Notes: generated by a model from the sequence alone, not told the origin. Numbered from the stretch's first letter, positions 8,142 to 17,004 are shown. The stretch is 64,000 nucleotides of DNA from Pseudomonadota bacterium (GCA_023390055.1 JAEWDP010000148.1:4112-68111), one strand, 5' to 3'. Made by a program: numbers and translations.

Positions 8142-9851
8142 GTGCGGGAACTGTTCCGGCTGTCGCGAATCTTTCCAACGGCCTCGATTGGCGTGTACCT
8201 GGTAGCGTTGTCGACTGTGGTCGCTATTCCGTTGGTGGTTTATGTTGTGTTCCTCATGCTGGAGCTGGAACAGCGGGATCGCGAGATCTTGGCAGGAAGC
8301 ACGGCAGAGGACGCGCAGATGGTAGCGCGGTCTATGGACAGAGCCCTCCAGGACATGACGACCACCTTGCGGGTGCTTGCTACATCACCGGAACTTGAAG
8401 AGGGAAATCTACAAGCGTTTCACAATCGCACGCAGAACAGTCTTCGCTCCAACTCCGTATACGTGCTCGCTGTTGATGCCGACGGTCAACAGTTGTTGAA
8501 CACGCGTGTGCCCTTCGGCACCCCATTGAAGAAAATCTCCGATCCGGAATCGCTTTCAGAGGCGCTGAAGAATGGGGTTACCCAGGTCTCCGACGTCTTC
8601 TTTGGTGCGACAAGCAGCCAGTTCGTCTTCAACGTGACAATGCCTTTGTCCGCGGATGTCGCACGGGTATCCGGCATTGCAGCTTTGATTATGACCCAGA
8701 ATGCGGCCAGTCTGGAGCGGCTCATCTCCACGGAAGGTCTCCCGCCTGGATGGTCCGTGGCCATCGCGGATGGAACCGGCAAGGTGGTTACGGCGATTGG
8801 CGAAAGTAATGCATCACCAATCAGTTCGTTTCCGAAGGAAACACTAAAGCTGATGTCGGGAATAAACGGCACCATTGAGGATGTGGGTGGTGAACCAAGG
8901 CAGATGTACGGATACGCCCAGGTTGTGGGGTCCCCCTGGAGAGCGGTCGTCTGGGGTCCAATCGAAACTGCACAGGCCGCAATCATTACGACATCACGGC
9001 AATTGATTACCGGTAGCTTCCTGTTTCTCGGGATCGGCATGCTGTGTGGATATCTTATCGCGCGCCAACTTCGCATCCCGATACGGCAAATTGCCGACAT
9101 GGCTGAACGAATTGGCAAGGGAGAGATCGTGTCGCCGGTAGAGACTCGTATCCGCGAGGCGAGCCAGATTTCTGTTGCTCTATCCAACGCCTCGTTCGAC
9201 CGCAGTCAGGCCGAAGACAGGATGCATCTTATCCTTCATGAGCTTGTTCATAGAACCAAGAACATACTTACACTTGTCCAGGCAATGATCAGGCAACTAG
9301 CGCGCCAAGAGACTAATATGGAGGAGTTTCAAAAGGCGATATCCGCTCGAATTCAGGGATTAGGCAAATCGATCGAAGCTCTGGCAAGTGAACAGTGGGG
9401 CGGTGTACCCCTTAAGCGGCTGGTGGAAATTCAGCTGGATACGTTTGCGGAAGTGGCGGATAGGGTTGAGATTGTGGGAGAGGATTTTACCTTACGGGCG
9501 GAGGCTGTTCAAAACCTTGGCCTTGTTCTCCATGAGCTTATCACAAATTCCATCAAGTACGGCGCCCTGTCAGTGCCGGAGGGGCGGATCCGTGTGTCCT
9601 GGACCCAAGATGATCCGTCAAACCCAAGCTCCCTCTTGCACCTCAAGTGGCAGGAGGTTGGAGGGCCACCTGCGCAGGAACCAGCTCAAACCGGTTTTGG
9701 TACGACAATCATCAAACGCCATGCAGCTGCGGCATTTGGTGGCCAGGTGGATATCCAGTACCTTGGCACCGGCTTGGTATGGACACTCATGGCACCTCTG
9801 GAAGCATTCGAACGTGGCCGGGCCGACACACTTGAGGACTTGTTGATCTGA
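8142..9851 (+). CDS. Membrane-bound HWE/HisKA_2-type sensor histidine kinase
   Basis: A 569-residue sensor. Helix 1 spans about residues 14-40, a periplasmic region of about 240 residues looks like a double-Cache sensor, helix 2 spans about 285-307, and a HAMP-like linker follows. The transmitter begins near 360. Its phospho-acceptor is His370 in ELVHRTKN, the HRxKN box of HWE/HisKA_2 kinases rather than classical HisKA, and the N-box reads LVLHELITNSIKYGAL. GTG start with GAGGGG upstream. Kinases of this class commonly feed PhyR in the alphaproteobacterial stress response, and a PhyR system is present at 52-53 kb. That link, and the signal sensed, are inferences. Confidence 0.88.
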   Translation: MRELFRLSRIFPTASIGVYLVALSTVVAIPLVVYVVFLMLELEQRDREILAGSTAEDAQMVARSMDRALQDMTTTLRVLATSPELEEGNLQAFHNRTQNSLRSNSVYVLAVDADGQQLLNTRVPFGTPLKKISDPESLSEALKNGVTQVSDVFFGATSSQFVFNVTMPLSADVARVSGIAALIMTQNAASLERLISTEGLPPGWSVAIADGTGKVVTAIGESNASPISSFPKETLKLMSGINGTIEDVGGEPRQMYGYAQVVGSPWRAVVWGPIETAQAAIITTSRQLITGSFLFLGIGMLCGYLIARQLRIPIRQIADMAERIGKGEIVSPVETRIREASQISVALSNASFDRSQAEDRMHLILHELVHRTKNILTLVQAMIRQLARQETNMEEFQKAISARIQGLGKSIEALASEQWGGVPLKRLVEIQLDTFAEVADRVEIVGEDFTLRAEAVQNLGLVLHELITNSIKYGALSVPEGRIRVSWTQDDPSNPSSLLHLKWQEVGGPPAQEPAQTGFGTTIIKRHAAAAFGGQVDIQYLGTGLVWTLMAPLEAFERGRADTLEDLLI

Positions 9852-9899
9852 AGACCCGCTTGTCGTGCAGCTATCGAGCGTTGATCTTGCTTGAATTAT

Positions 9900-10094
9900 C
9901 TAAAGACGACCGTTTGACAGATCTCGCCCATTAATCGAAGCAGGAATACTGATCTCTTCCTGAGGTGGCCTTGGTAAGGGCAGTTCCACGATTTCAGGCA
10001 GGAGAACCTGTGCTTCTCCGTGCTGTTCGGATTTTGTCTCTTTCTCTCCCAAGATCCCAGAATTTCTAAGTAGTTGCTGGAAAAAGCTTTGCAT
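9900..10094 (-). CDS. Small uncharacterised protein, probably stress-induced
   Basis: A 64-residue product beginning MQSFFQQLLRNSGIL. It is hydrophilic and proline-rich in the second half, with no membrane helix or domain I recognise. Reality is supported by a strong ribosome site (AAGGAG, 6 bases before ATG) and by an EcfG-type promoter ending about 43 bases upstream (10137-10161). The frame extends further upstream, but those starts lack a ribosome site. It is divergent from the oxidase cluster. Confidence 0.55.
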   Translation of the reverse strand: MQSFFQQLLRNSGILGEKETKSEQHGEAQVLLPEIVELPLPRPPQEEISIPASINGRDLSNGRL

Positions 10095-10136
10095 CTGCTG
10101 CTCCTTAGGTCGGGAAGCTATCGCAAGTGATGTTCT

Positions 10137-10161
10137 AACTCCCCTGCAATGCGATCGTTCC
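10137..10161 (-). promoter_or_regulatory. EcfG-type promoter for the small protein at 9900
   Basis: On the minus strand GGAAC (10161-10157), exactly 16 bases, then AGTT (10140-10137). This differs from the EcfG consensus GGAAC-N16/17-CGTT at one base. Predicted transcription starts near 10130, leaving a leader of about 35 bases. Confidence 0.65.
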
Positions 10162-10199
10162 ACCGACTTGTCCATCGAAACCAAATGTGATGGGTGAAT

Positions 10200-10224
10200 G
10201 GAACATAATTCCTACAGCTGAGTT
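10200..10224 (+). promoter_or_regulatory. EcfG-type promoter for the oxidase cluster
   Basis: GGAAC (10200-10204), 16 bases, AGTT (10221-10224); one mismatch to consensus. It points at coxB, whose TTG start lies about 60 bases downstream. It sits back to back with the promoter at 10137-10161. It suggests that the whole respiratory cluster is induced by the general stress response. Confidence 0.65.
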
Positions 10225-10284
10225 GCCCTTGAATGTTGACGGTCGGTTCGCCGACCGTACCCGTTCTCGATACGCGAGGTTCAG

Positions 10285-11346
10285 TTGACGGGTAGTTCAG
10301 TTTCATGCCGGCATCCGTGGCTCCATCATGTCGCACCGAGGCGACCAGCATTTCTGTCGCCACGAGCACTGACGGTGGCAGCGATGGCTCTTTCATGTGT
10401 GATGCTCTCTTCCTGCTCCGGCGTCCAGTCCACGCTGGATCCTGCCGGCCCAGAGGCCACTTCGGTTGCTACGCTCTTTTATGTCATGGTTATCGGTGGC
10501 GGGTTGATCTGGATCGGCGTCATCTGGGTGCTGTTTCATGCCGTGCGGCGCTCTGAGCCGTACTCGGACAAAGGAGCTGGCCGTGTCATTTTGTGGTGTG
10601 GTGCGATTGTGCCGGTCGTTGTCCTTGCTGGCCTGCTCACTTACGCAGTTTGGCTTATGCCCGACCTGCGTCCCTGGTTTCGCGACGAGCCAGGTGCCTT
10701 TCAGCGTATCGAAGTAAGTGGGGAGCAGTTTTGGTGGAGGATCCGATACCTCGATTTCGATGGCGATGTCGTGCTCGAGACGGCCAATGAGGTTGTGATG
10801 CCGGTCGGCGAGCCCGTGCTATTCATTTTAAGAACTCCTGATGTCATTCATTCATTCTGGATACCTTCCCTTGGTGGGAAAATGGATATGATCCCAGGAC
10901 GAACCAACCAGATGGTCCTCGAGGCAACTCGCCCGGGAAATTATCGCGGCGTATGCGCTGAATTTTGCGGATTATCACACGCCTTGATGGCATTCTCTGT
11001 AAAAGCCCTTTCCGGTCCCGACTTCGACGCCTGGCTGACATCGCGACGATCCGGCGATGCAGTCACGAAAAGTAAAGAGGGCCTGATCCTCTTCCTTCGA
11101 CATGGTTGCGACGCATGCCATGCGATCGACGGAACGAAAGCCATGGGGACAATCGGTCCGAACCTATCTGCCTTTGGAGCCCGCCGCAGCGTAGGGGCCG
11201 GGGTTCTTGAGAACACGCCGGACAATATTGCCCGCTTCATCCGACAGCCTCAGGTCGTCAAGCCCGGAGTGCATATGCCGTCATTCGCAATGCTGCCTGA
11301 GGATGATGTCGAACAAATAGCCCTTTACCTGAAAGGATTGAGATAA
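10285..11346 (+). CDS. coxB: Cytochrome c oxidase subunit II with fused cytochrome c domain (caa3 type)
   Basis: A 353-residue protein: N-terminal export signal with a lipobox-like LSSCSG near residue 44, two membrane helices (about 60-88 and 101-124), a cupredoxin domain and a C-terminal cytochrome c domain. The CuA ligands are visible: His189, then Cys224, Glu226, Cys228, His232 and Met235 in CAEFCGLSHALM. Haem is bound by CDACH (275-279), with VHMPSF supplying the distal Met. It accepts electrons for the oxidase and passes them to subunit I. Start taken as TTG with GAGG 5 bases upstream; a downstream ATG at 10384 would still keep a short signal. An EcfG-type promoter precedes it. Confidence 0.92.
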   Translation: MTGSSVSCRHPWLHHVAPRRPAFLSPRALTVAAMALSCVMLSSCSGVQSTLDPAGPEATSVATLFYVMVIGGGLIWIGVIWVLFHAVRRSEPYSDKGAGRVILWCGAIVPVVVLAGLLTYAVWLMPDLRPWFRDEPGAFQRIEVSGEQFWWRIRYLDFDGDVVLETANEVVMPVGEPVLFILRTPDVIHSFWIPSLGGKMDMIPGRTNQMVLEATRPGNYRGVCAEFCGLSHALMAFSVKALSGPDFDAWLTSRRSGDAVTKSKEGLILFLRHGCDACHAIDGTKAMGTIGPNLSAFGARRSVGAGVLENTPDNIARFIRQPQVVKPGVHMPSFAMLPEDDVEQIALYLKGLR

Positions 11347-11363
11347 TGCCCTCGCCATCTTCA

Positions 11364-11653
11364 AGGGGTCGGCTTTCCGGCAAGTGGACGGGGACAGTGA
11401 GCCCCCGACAGCAGGATCAACCAAGAAGGGTTGACATCGCGATCATGCGCTACCCCGCACGTGATGCAGCCCGATCATCCTGCACCAATACCGTTCATTC
11501 CTTTCGGGCCAGTGAGGCTTCAACGACAGCAGCGTATACGGGAAATATGTCATTCGACAACTTAGGCAAGCACTGCTTGCCTTCTGGCAATCACAGAAAG
11601 GGCACGGGTGTCCTCACCGATCAGATCGCCGAGGATCTTGCGCGTGAAATGCG
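11364..11653 (+). repeat. Degenerate inserted fragment between coxB and coxA (copy A)
   Basis: The 307 bases between coxB and coxA hold no recognisable oxidase gene. From about 11375 to 11465 the sequence aligns by eye with 35450-35535 and, in reverse, with about 16825-16895: shared blocks include GGCAAGTG, GGATCAACC, GATCATGCG and CCCC-CAC at matching spacings. The right edge (GCGCGTGAAAT before the next ATG) also recurs at 35802-35812. I read these as remnants of one mobile element, possibly IS200/IS605-like ends. A 103-codon frame (11346-11657) overlaps the coxB stop and the coxA start but looks like random coding. Confidence 0.45.
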
Positions 11654-14164
11654 ATGACGAAGGTACTTGGCAACTTTTCTCCCGAGGAGCAAGCAAGCCA
11701 GGCGGAACGGCTACGAAAGGTGTGGGCGACGCCAAAGGGGTGGCGCTACTGGACGTCAGTGAACAACAGCCAGATTGGCCTGTGGTATGGAGTGGCAGCA
11801 TTTGGTTTCATGCTCTTTGCAGGTGTCCTTGCATTGCTCATGCGGCTCCAGCTATCTGTTCCAGAAAATGACCTGTTAACGGCAAATCTCTTTAATCAGG
11901 CTTTTACACTGCACGGGACGGTAATGATGTTCCTCTTTGCAGTACCCATTTTCGAAGCGATAGCTATCTTTCTTCTTCCCTCAATGCTGGGTGCTCGCGA
12001 ATTGCCGTTTCCGCGTCTTTCCGCATTTGGCTTTTGGAGCTTCCTGTTGGGAGGCGTCTTCGTTTGTGGGTCAATCTTCTTTGACTCGGCTCCAAGCACC
12101 GGATGGTTTATGTATCCGCCGCTTGCCACCAGCAAAGAGCTGTCCGGGATTGGCGCAGATATCTGGCTGTTGGGGCTCTCCTTCATTGAAATTGCTTCGA
12201 TTGCTGCGGCAGTCGAGATCATCGTAGGCGTCCTAAAGTGCCGCGCTCCGGGCATGCGTATCAACCTCATGCCGATGTTTGCTTGGTACTTGCTAATCGT
12301 CGCAGGAATGATCCTGTTTGCTTTCCCGCCTCTGATTGCGGGCGACATTCTTTTTGAGATGGAGCGGATGTTTGACTGGCCGTTCTTTAATGCAGACCTG
12401 GGGGGCGATCCACTCCTATGGCAACATCTTTTCTGGATATTCGGTCATCCGGAAGTCTACATTATTTTTCTTCCGGCCATTGCGCTGATGGCAATGATTG
12501 TTCCGACATTTTCACAACGTCCAATCGTTGGCTATTCCTGGATCGTTCTAGCAGCAGTCGGCACAGGTTTTCTCAGTTTTGGCCTGTGGGTGCATCACAT
12601 GTTCACCACAGGCCTGCCCCAGATTTCATTGGCATTCTTTTCAGCCGCCTCAGAAGCCGTGGCGATCCCCACCGGTGTCCAGATATTCGTTTTCATCGCT
12701 ACCATGCTCGCTGGCCGTGTCATCCTTTCTGTTCCGATGCTTTTCGGTGCTGGCGGTCTTGCCATCTTCGTAATCGGTGGACTGACAGGGGTTATGGTGG
12801 CGCTCGTACCCTTCGACTGGCAGGCACATGACACCTACTTCATCGTCGCTCATCTACACTACGTCTTGATCGGTGGGATGCTCTTTCCGGTGATTGCCGG
12901 AATCTACTACTACTTCCCTTTTTTCTCACGCATGAAGCTCAGTGATTTGTGGGGTAAGGTTGCGTTCTGGGTGATGTTCTCCGGGTTTAATATCGGCTTC
13001 TTTCCAATGCACCTTTCTGGCCTTCGCGGGATGCCGCGCAGGGTATTTACCTATCCGGAAGACCTGGGTTGGGGCTGGTTCAATCTCGTTTCGACAGTTG
13101 GCGCGTTCATATTCGCGTGCGGGGTTTTGATCATAATCGTGGATATCATCCGACCAAAACGAACAATCGATGACCTGAATCCATGGGCTGCCGGAACGCT
13201 TGAATGGACAAATGACCCGCGTGAGAGCTGGGGCATGCGGTCCGTTCCGATCATCACCAGCCGCTATCCCCTTTGGGAACAACCCAATCTCAAACGGGAC
13301 ATCGAGGATGGGCGGTTCTATCTGCCGGATGCGAGAACAGGACATCGGGAAACGCTCGTCACGTCGGTCTTGAATGCAGACCCAATACAATGTCTTCGCG
13401 TCGGCGGCACGTCTTACGTCACCATCGTGTCAGCAATTTCCTTGGGGGGTGTCTTCATTGCTCTGACATTTCATTGGTGGACGTTTGCCGTTGTGTGTGC
13501 AGTCGTTGCATTTGCGGCTATCGTCTATTGGCTCTGGACCGGCACGGCTGAGATACCGGAGGCCTACGAGATGGATGTCGGTCTCGAAACGAGGTTACCG
13601 ATCTATACGTCTGGACTGCCCTCTGTCGGGTGGTGGGCCATGTTTATCACCATGGTTGGTGACGGCACGGCCTTCGTCAGCCTCATCTTCGGGTATTTTT
13701 TCTATTGGACGATCCACAAAGACTTCACAGCAGGTATCACAGGCCCCGGGATCTTATGGCCGATGGTGGCGACTGTGGTCTTTCTGCTGTCCTTTGGTCT
13801 GATGCTGGTGGCGCGACGTCTCAATCGTCAAGGTTCTATTCGTAGCACCCGAGCCATCCTGGGAATATCTGCTACTGCAACACTTGCGGCGTCGGCCGCC
13901 GGGCTGATGGGGCCGATTGTGCATGGGATGGAACCGGCTTCGCATGTCTATCCTGCAATCGTATGGATCCTCGTTATTTGGACAATAATACATGCGTTCA
14001 TCGGCTGCATCATGCAGTTCTACTGCCTGGCCCGTAGCTTTGCCGGCATAATGACCCCTCGTTATGATCAAGATATCGTCAATGTAACCCTTTACTGGCA
14101 TTTCCTGGTGATTACCGCTGTTGTGACGTTCGGAACCATTGGCTTGTTTCCGGTGTTGAGGTGA
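11654..14164 (+). CDS. Cytochrome c oxidase subunit I fused to subunit III
   Basis: An 836-residue membrane protein. Residues 1 to about 560 are haem-copper oxidase subunit I with all metal ligands: His87 and His402 for the low-spin haem, His400 for the high-spin haem, His265, His314 and His315 for CuB, and Tyr269 in GHPEVY for the cross-link. After a linker, from about residue 640, there is a five-helix subunit III (CoxC) domain ending HAFIGCIMQFY and WHFLVITAVV. Fusion of I and III together with the subunit II-cytochrome c fusion upstream defines a caa3-type oxidase. It reduces O2 to water and pumps protons. Translation may be affected by the inserted fragment just upstream, which leaves no clear ribosome site. 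Confidence 0.93.
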   Translation: MTKVLGNFSPEEQASQAERLRKVWATPKGWRYWTSVNNSQIGLWYGVAAFGFMLFAGVLALLMRLQLSVPENDLLTANLFNQAFTLHGTVMMFLFAVPIFEAIAIFLLPSMLGARELPFPRLSAFGFWSFLLGGVFVCGSIFFDSAPSTGWFMYPPLATSKELSGIGADIWLLGLSFIEIASIAAAVEIIVGVLKCRAPGMRINLMPMFAWYLLIVAGMILFAFPPLIAGDILFEMERMFDWPFFNADLGGDPLLWQHLFWIFGHPEVYIIFLPAIALMAMIVPTFSQRPIVGYSWIVLAAVGTGFLSFGLWVHHMFTTGLPQISLAFFSAASEAVAIPTGVQIFVFIATMLAGRVILSVPMLFGAGGLAIFVIGGLTGVMVALVPFDWQAHDTYFIVAHLHYVLIGGMLFPVIAGIYYYFPFFSRMKLSDLWGKVAFWVMFSGFNIGFFPMHLSGLRGMPRRVFTYPEDLGWGWFNLVSTVGAFIFACGVLIIIVDIIRPKRTIDDLNPWAAGTLEWTNDPRESWGMRSVPIITSRYPLWEQPNLKRDIEDGRFYLPDARTGHRETLVTSVLNADPIQCLRVGGTSYVTIVSAISLGGVFIALTFHWWTFAVVCAVVAFAAIVYWLWTGTAEIPEAYEMDVGLETRLPIYTSGLPSVGWWAMFITMVGDGTAFVSLIFGYFFYWTIHKDFTAGITGPGILWPMVATVVFLLSFGLMLVARRLNRQGSIRSTRAILGISATATLAASAAGLMGPIVHGMEPASHVYPAIVWILVIWTIIHAFIGCIMQFYCLARSFAGIMTPRYDQDIVNVTLYWHFLVITAVVTFGTIGLFPVLR

Positions 14165-14168
14165 CGCC

Positions 14169-14549
14169 ATGAAGCATTACCTCCCTCGTGAAGTGGAAAG
14201 CCTCTGGACCCTGTTTACGGCACCGATTGTCTGGGGTCTGCACTTTGTGCTCTGTTACACGATTGTCGCGGTCTATTGCGAAAAGTCCGCCATCTGGAAT
14301 GTCGAGTTCCGTGATGTGAGGATCGTGCTTGCACTGGTGACATTCGCTGCTCTCGCAATGATCGTATTGTCGGCTCTACTCGCATGGCGGCAATGGAACT
14401 TCGGTACAGGGGACCCTCCACATGACCAGCCGACCGACCATGACAGGCGGCTTTTTCAAGGCTTTGCGACGCTACTGCTTTCCGGATTGAGCTTCATTGC
14501 CATCGTGTATGTCGCCCTGCCTCTGGTTTTTATCGCGGGATGCTATTGA
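14169..14549 (+). CDS. Small membrane protein of the oxidase cluster
   Basis: A 126-residue protein with about three membrane helices, one near residues 17-37, one near 50-68 and one near 100-122. I do not recognise a named family. It is tightly packed between the oxidase and ctaG-like genes (4-base gap upstream, one-base TGATG overlap downstream), which implies a role in assembly or stability of the oxidase. Subunit IV-like status is possible but not shown. Confidence 0.75.
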   Translation: MKHYLPREVESLWTLFTAPIVWGLHFVLCYTIVAVYCEKSAIWNVEFRDVRIVLALVTFAALAMIVLSALLAWRQWNFGTGDPPHDQPTDHDRRLFQGFATLLLSGLSFIAIVYVALPLVFIAGCY

Positions 14550-15184
14550 TGAAGAAGCTATTACTCGTCACCGGCGTTGTGTGGCTTGCGGTAGTGTGGG
14601 GAGTAATCCTTCCTTTATCGGATCGGCAGTCATTCTCGGTCCACATGGTCGTACATATGTCAGTCGTTGCCGGCATTGCACCACTCGTCGCAGCCTATAT
14701 TTCCGGGTCCCGCTATGACCTAACCATGCGTCTACCATGGTTCACACCAGTTTTTGCGTCTATCCTCGAAATGGTGGTCGTATGGGGGTGGCACCTTCCG
14801 GTGAGCCGCCGACTTGCGGAAGTGCATGTGATCGTGACGATCCTAGAGCAGATGTCCTTTATCGGGGTGGGGCTCTTGCTCTGGTTGACTTGTCTGGGTG
14901 GAGCATTGGATGGTCATGCTGGCCGTCGGCTTGCCGGTGTCTTCGGTCTGCTCTTTACTTCCATGCACATGACGCTTCTTGGGGCACTTCTCGCTCTATC
15001 GCCACGCTCACTTTATGGTGACGGACAGGTTACGTGTTTTGGAGTTTCGATCAGCCCAATCGTCGACCAACAAGTTGGCGGAGTGATCATGCTGCTCGTC
15101 GGCGCTGTCGCCTATCTGCTTGGAGGCATCGTATTACTTGCATCAGTGCTTGAGCCACGCCAAGTCTCTGGAGAACGGCTGTGA
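14549..15184 (+). CDS. CtaG-like cytochrome c oxidase assembly protein (caa3_CtaG family)
   Basis: A 211-residue polytopic membrane protein with six or so helices and conserved histidines in HMVVHMSV, WGWHLP, SMHMTLLG. This pattern matches the caa3_CtaG family of assembly factors found beside caa3 oxidases; it is not the periplasmic Cox11 type. ATG at 14549 overlaps the preceding stop by one base; an ATG three codons earlier is also in frame. Its probable task is maturation, likely CuB insertion, of the oxidase encoded just upstream. Confidence 0.75.
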   Translation: MKKLLLVTGVVWLAVVWGVILPLSDRQSFSVHMVVHMSVVAGIAPLVAAYISGSRYDLTMRLPWFTPVFASILEMVVVWGWHLPVSRRLAEVHVIVTILEQMSFIGVGLLLWLTCLGGALDGHAGRRLAGVFGLLFTSMHMTLLGALLALSPRSLYGDGQVTCFGVSISPIVDQQVGGVIMLLVGAVAYLLGGIVLLASVLEPRQVSGERL

Positions 15185-16233
15185 TTATCCGGTGGAAGCA
15201 CATACTGGTTACAATTGCCGCAATGGCGAGTGCCGGTATCCTGGTTGGCTGGATGGGGTTGATTGGGGTCGGAGCGAGTGGCGGCCACTGGGCGATTACC
15301 GACTGGTTCCTTCATTGGGTGATGCGCAATTCTGTGCGCACGGCAGCTCTTTCACTAGAGGCACCAGAATTGGATAATGCGGCATACTTGCCGTTTGCGG
15401 CGGGCCATTATGAAACAGGCTGTGCGATATGTCATGGCTCACCGGCGCAACCTAGATCGGATGCCGTGCTCGCCATGCTGCCAGTTCCTCCTGATTTGAA
15501 GGCAACCGCATCGACATGGTCGGATGAACAGCTTTTCCAGATCATTCAACATGGAATTAAGTTTACCGGGATGCCCGCCTGGCCCGCACAAACGCGGCCT
15601 GACGAGGTCTGGGGAATGGTTGCCTTTGTGCGAAAGTTGCCGGAGATGACCGCGGACGAATATTATCGGCTATCTGGTCTCCATCTGCCACCTATGGAAG
15701 GTGAAGTCTCTCCACTGCCGATCACCTGTGAAAGCTGCCACAGTGAACGCAAGCTTCATGCCTCAAGCCTGGTTCCAAGCTTGGCAGGACAGTCGGAAGC
15801 CTATCTGTTGGAAAGCCTTCGCGCCTATAGCGAAGGCCAAAGACCAAGCGGTGTGATGGGCGTGGCGGTTGGAACGCTGCCTGATGAGGCATTACCTAGT
15901 CTGGCACGCTACTATGCCGGTCAGTCACGCCTGAAACGATCGGCTACGACGCCCGCTGCGGTGCTCGAGGCGGGGCGTCTTCTTGCCGAAAACGGTCGTG
16001 CAGACAAGAAGATTCCAGCCTGCCTTTCCTGTCATGAGAAACCCGGAGCAAATCCTGTATATCCCTTCATTGCGGGTCAAGGTCGGGCCTACCTGGAGCG
16101 GCAATTACGACTGTTCAAGGCAGGGAATAGAGGCGGAACACGCTATAGCCATCTCATGACGAAGGTGGCTCGAGGCCTATCTGAAGACGACATTGTTGCT
16201 GTGAGCGCATATTTTGCACAACGGCAAAAGTGA
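15181..16233 (+). CDS. Membrane-anchored triheme cytochrome c
   Basis: A 350-residue protein with an N-terminal helix (about residues 8-30) that anchors or exports it, and three covalent haem sites: CAICH (81-85), CESCH (183-187) and CLSCH (281-285). Distal methionines are likely in FTGMPAW and in the later domains. The first segment resembles the class I domain of alcohol-dehydrogenase-type cytochromes; the second and third are like paired c4-type domains. GTG start overlaps the ctaG-like stop (GTGA), so it belongs to the same operon and probably donates electrons to the caa3 oxidase. Confidence 0.85.
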   Translation: MIIRWKHILVTIAAMASAGILVGWMGLIGVGASGGHWAITDWFLHWVMRNSVRTAALSLEAPELDNAAYLPFAAGHYETGCAICHGSPAQPRSDAVLAMLPVPPDLKATASTWSDEQLFQIIQHGIKFTGMPAWPAQTRPDEVWGMVAFVRKLPEMTADEYYRLSGLHLPPMEGEVSPLPITCESCHSERKLHASSLVPSLAGQSEAYLLESLRAYSEGQRPSGVMGVAVGTLPDEALPSLARYYAGQSRLKRSATTPAAVLEAGRLLAENGRADKKIPACLSCHEKPGANPVYPFIAGQGRAYLERQLRLFKAGNRGGTRYSHLMTKVARGLSEDDIVAVSAYFAQRQK

Positions 16234-16347
16234 TTGGTGCCAGACCCGGGTTCAATTTAAACGCTGCTGCCTGATCGCGGCTAGGTTGATATCAAGAAAA
16301 CAAGGCCCGCGAAATGGGTGGCACCGTAGCCACTCCCAGGTACAAGT

Positions 16348-16614
16348 TTAATCGTAATCTGTAGAAGCACGACTTCTTGCGGCCTCTAGAATTGTTCGCA
16401 ACTCCCTGGCCGCGGCGTTTTCGATCGCGAAGCCGATGTCCGGAATCGCTCCAGGATCTTCCTCGTTTGCCTTGAACGTTGCATCATCACGCAGACGTCG
16501 CAGGAACTGCGTGATTGTCACTTCGCCACCAATCATAGCGGCGAGTATATCGATCATCAGCTCTCTATGTGCATTGAGCCGACCCTCCAAATCGTTTGCA
16601 GTCAAAGTACTCAT
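16348..16614 (-). CDS. Small uncharacterised helical protein
   Basis: An 88-residue, acidic, apparently all-helical soluble protein beginning MSTLTANDLEGRLNAHREL. The ATG at 16614 is chosen for its strong ribosome site AAGGAG, 7 bases upstream; the frame continues upstream without a better start. I recognise no family. The setting among EcfG-regulated genes suggests a stress role, but I found no EcfG-type promoter in the 390 bases upstream. Confidence 0.6.
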   Translation of the reverse strand: MSTLTANDLEGRLNAHRELMIDILAAMIGGEVTITQFLRRLRDDATFKANEEDPGAIPDIGFAIENAAARELRTILEAARSRASTDYD

Positions 16615-16779
16615 GATTGATCTCCTTGTCGTCCACTCGACTATTCCCAGAGGGAGAGTGTTTCTGGCCATCTCGAAGAGCAACTTGTTTGATGCCTCTT
16701 CTTGATGGCACTTCTGGCTTGTAGGCAGATGCGGCGACCCCTGTGAAAACCGGACTGGCGAAATCCGATCTGGACGCCG

Positions 16780-16925
16780 GCCGGGTTGCGTTCAGGGTAA
16801 CGTTGCGCTGCGGGAGAGCCAGAAGATAAGCGGTGTATGTTGGCAACCCTGCTCGGTTGATCCTGATGTCGGGCGAAAGCGTCCCCACTGCCGGCAAACC
16901 CCCGTCTTTAAGAGCGGGGAGACGT
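16780..16925 (-). repeat. Degenerate element fragment (copy C) in the 16615-17004 gap
   Basis: The 390-base gap between the small gene and the hydrolase holds no supported gene. Read on the minus strand, about 16895 to 16825 matches copies A and B in the blocks GGCAGTGG, CGACATCAGGATCAACC and GAGCAGGGTTG. Immediately beyond, on the plus strand, CCCCG-TCTT-T-AAGA-G-CGGGG (16900-16919) forms a compact hairpin like those at the right ends of IS200/IS605-type elements. No transposase or TnpB remnant is recognisable, so this assignment is tentative. Confidence 0.4.
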
Positions 16926-17004
16926 TACAGCCATCTTTGAATTTCTGTTGTCTGTAGTATGCTCTGAAATTGCTCATAAAGGTTGTGCATTTGCCATTCG
17001 ACAT

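Noticed and set aside
11346..11657. 103-codon frame between coxB and coxA as a real gene
   Set aside because: No domain, random-looking residues, and the DNA matches the fragment at 35450-35535 where no comparable protein is kept. Reported as an inserted fragment instead.
16565..16897. 110-codon minus-strand frame covering the small gene and copy C
   Set aside because: Its upstream half is the degenerate repeat and its downstream half is out of frame with the 88-residue protein, which has a strong ribosome site.
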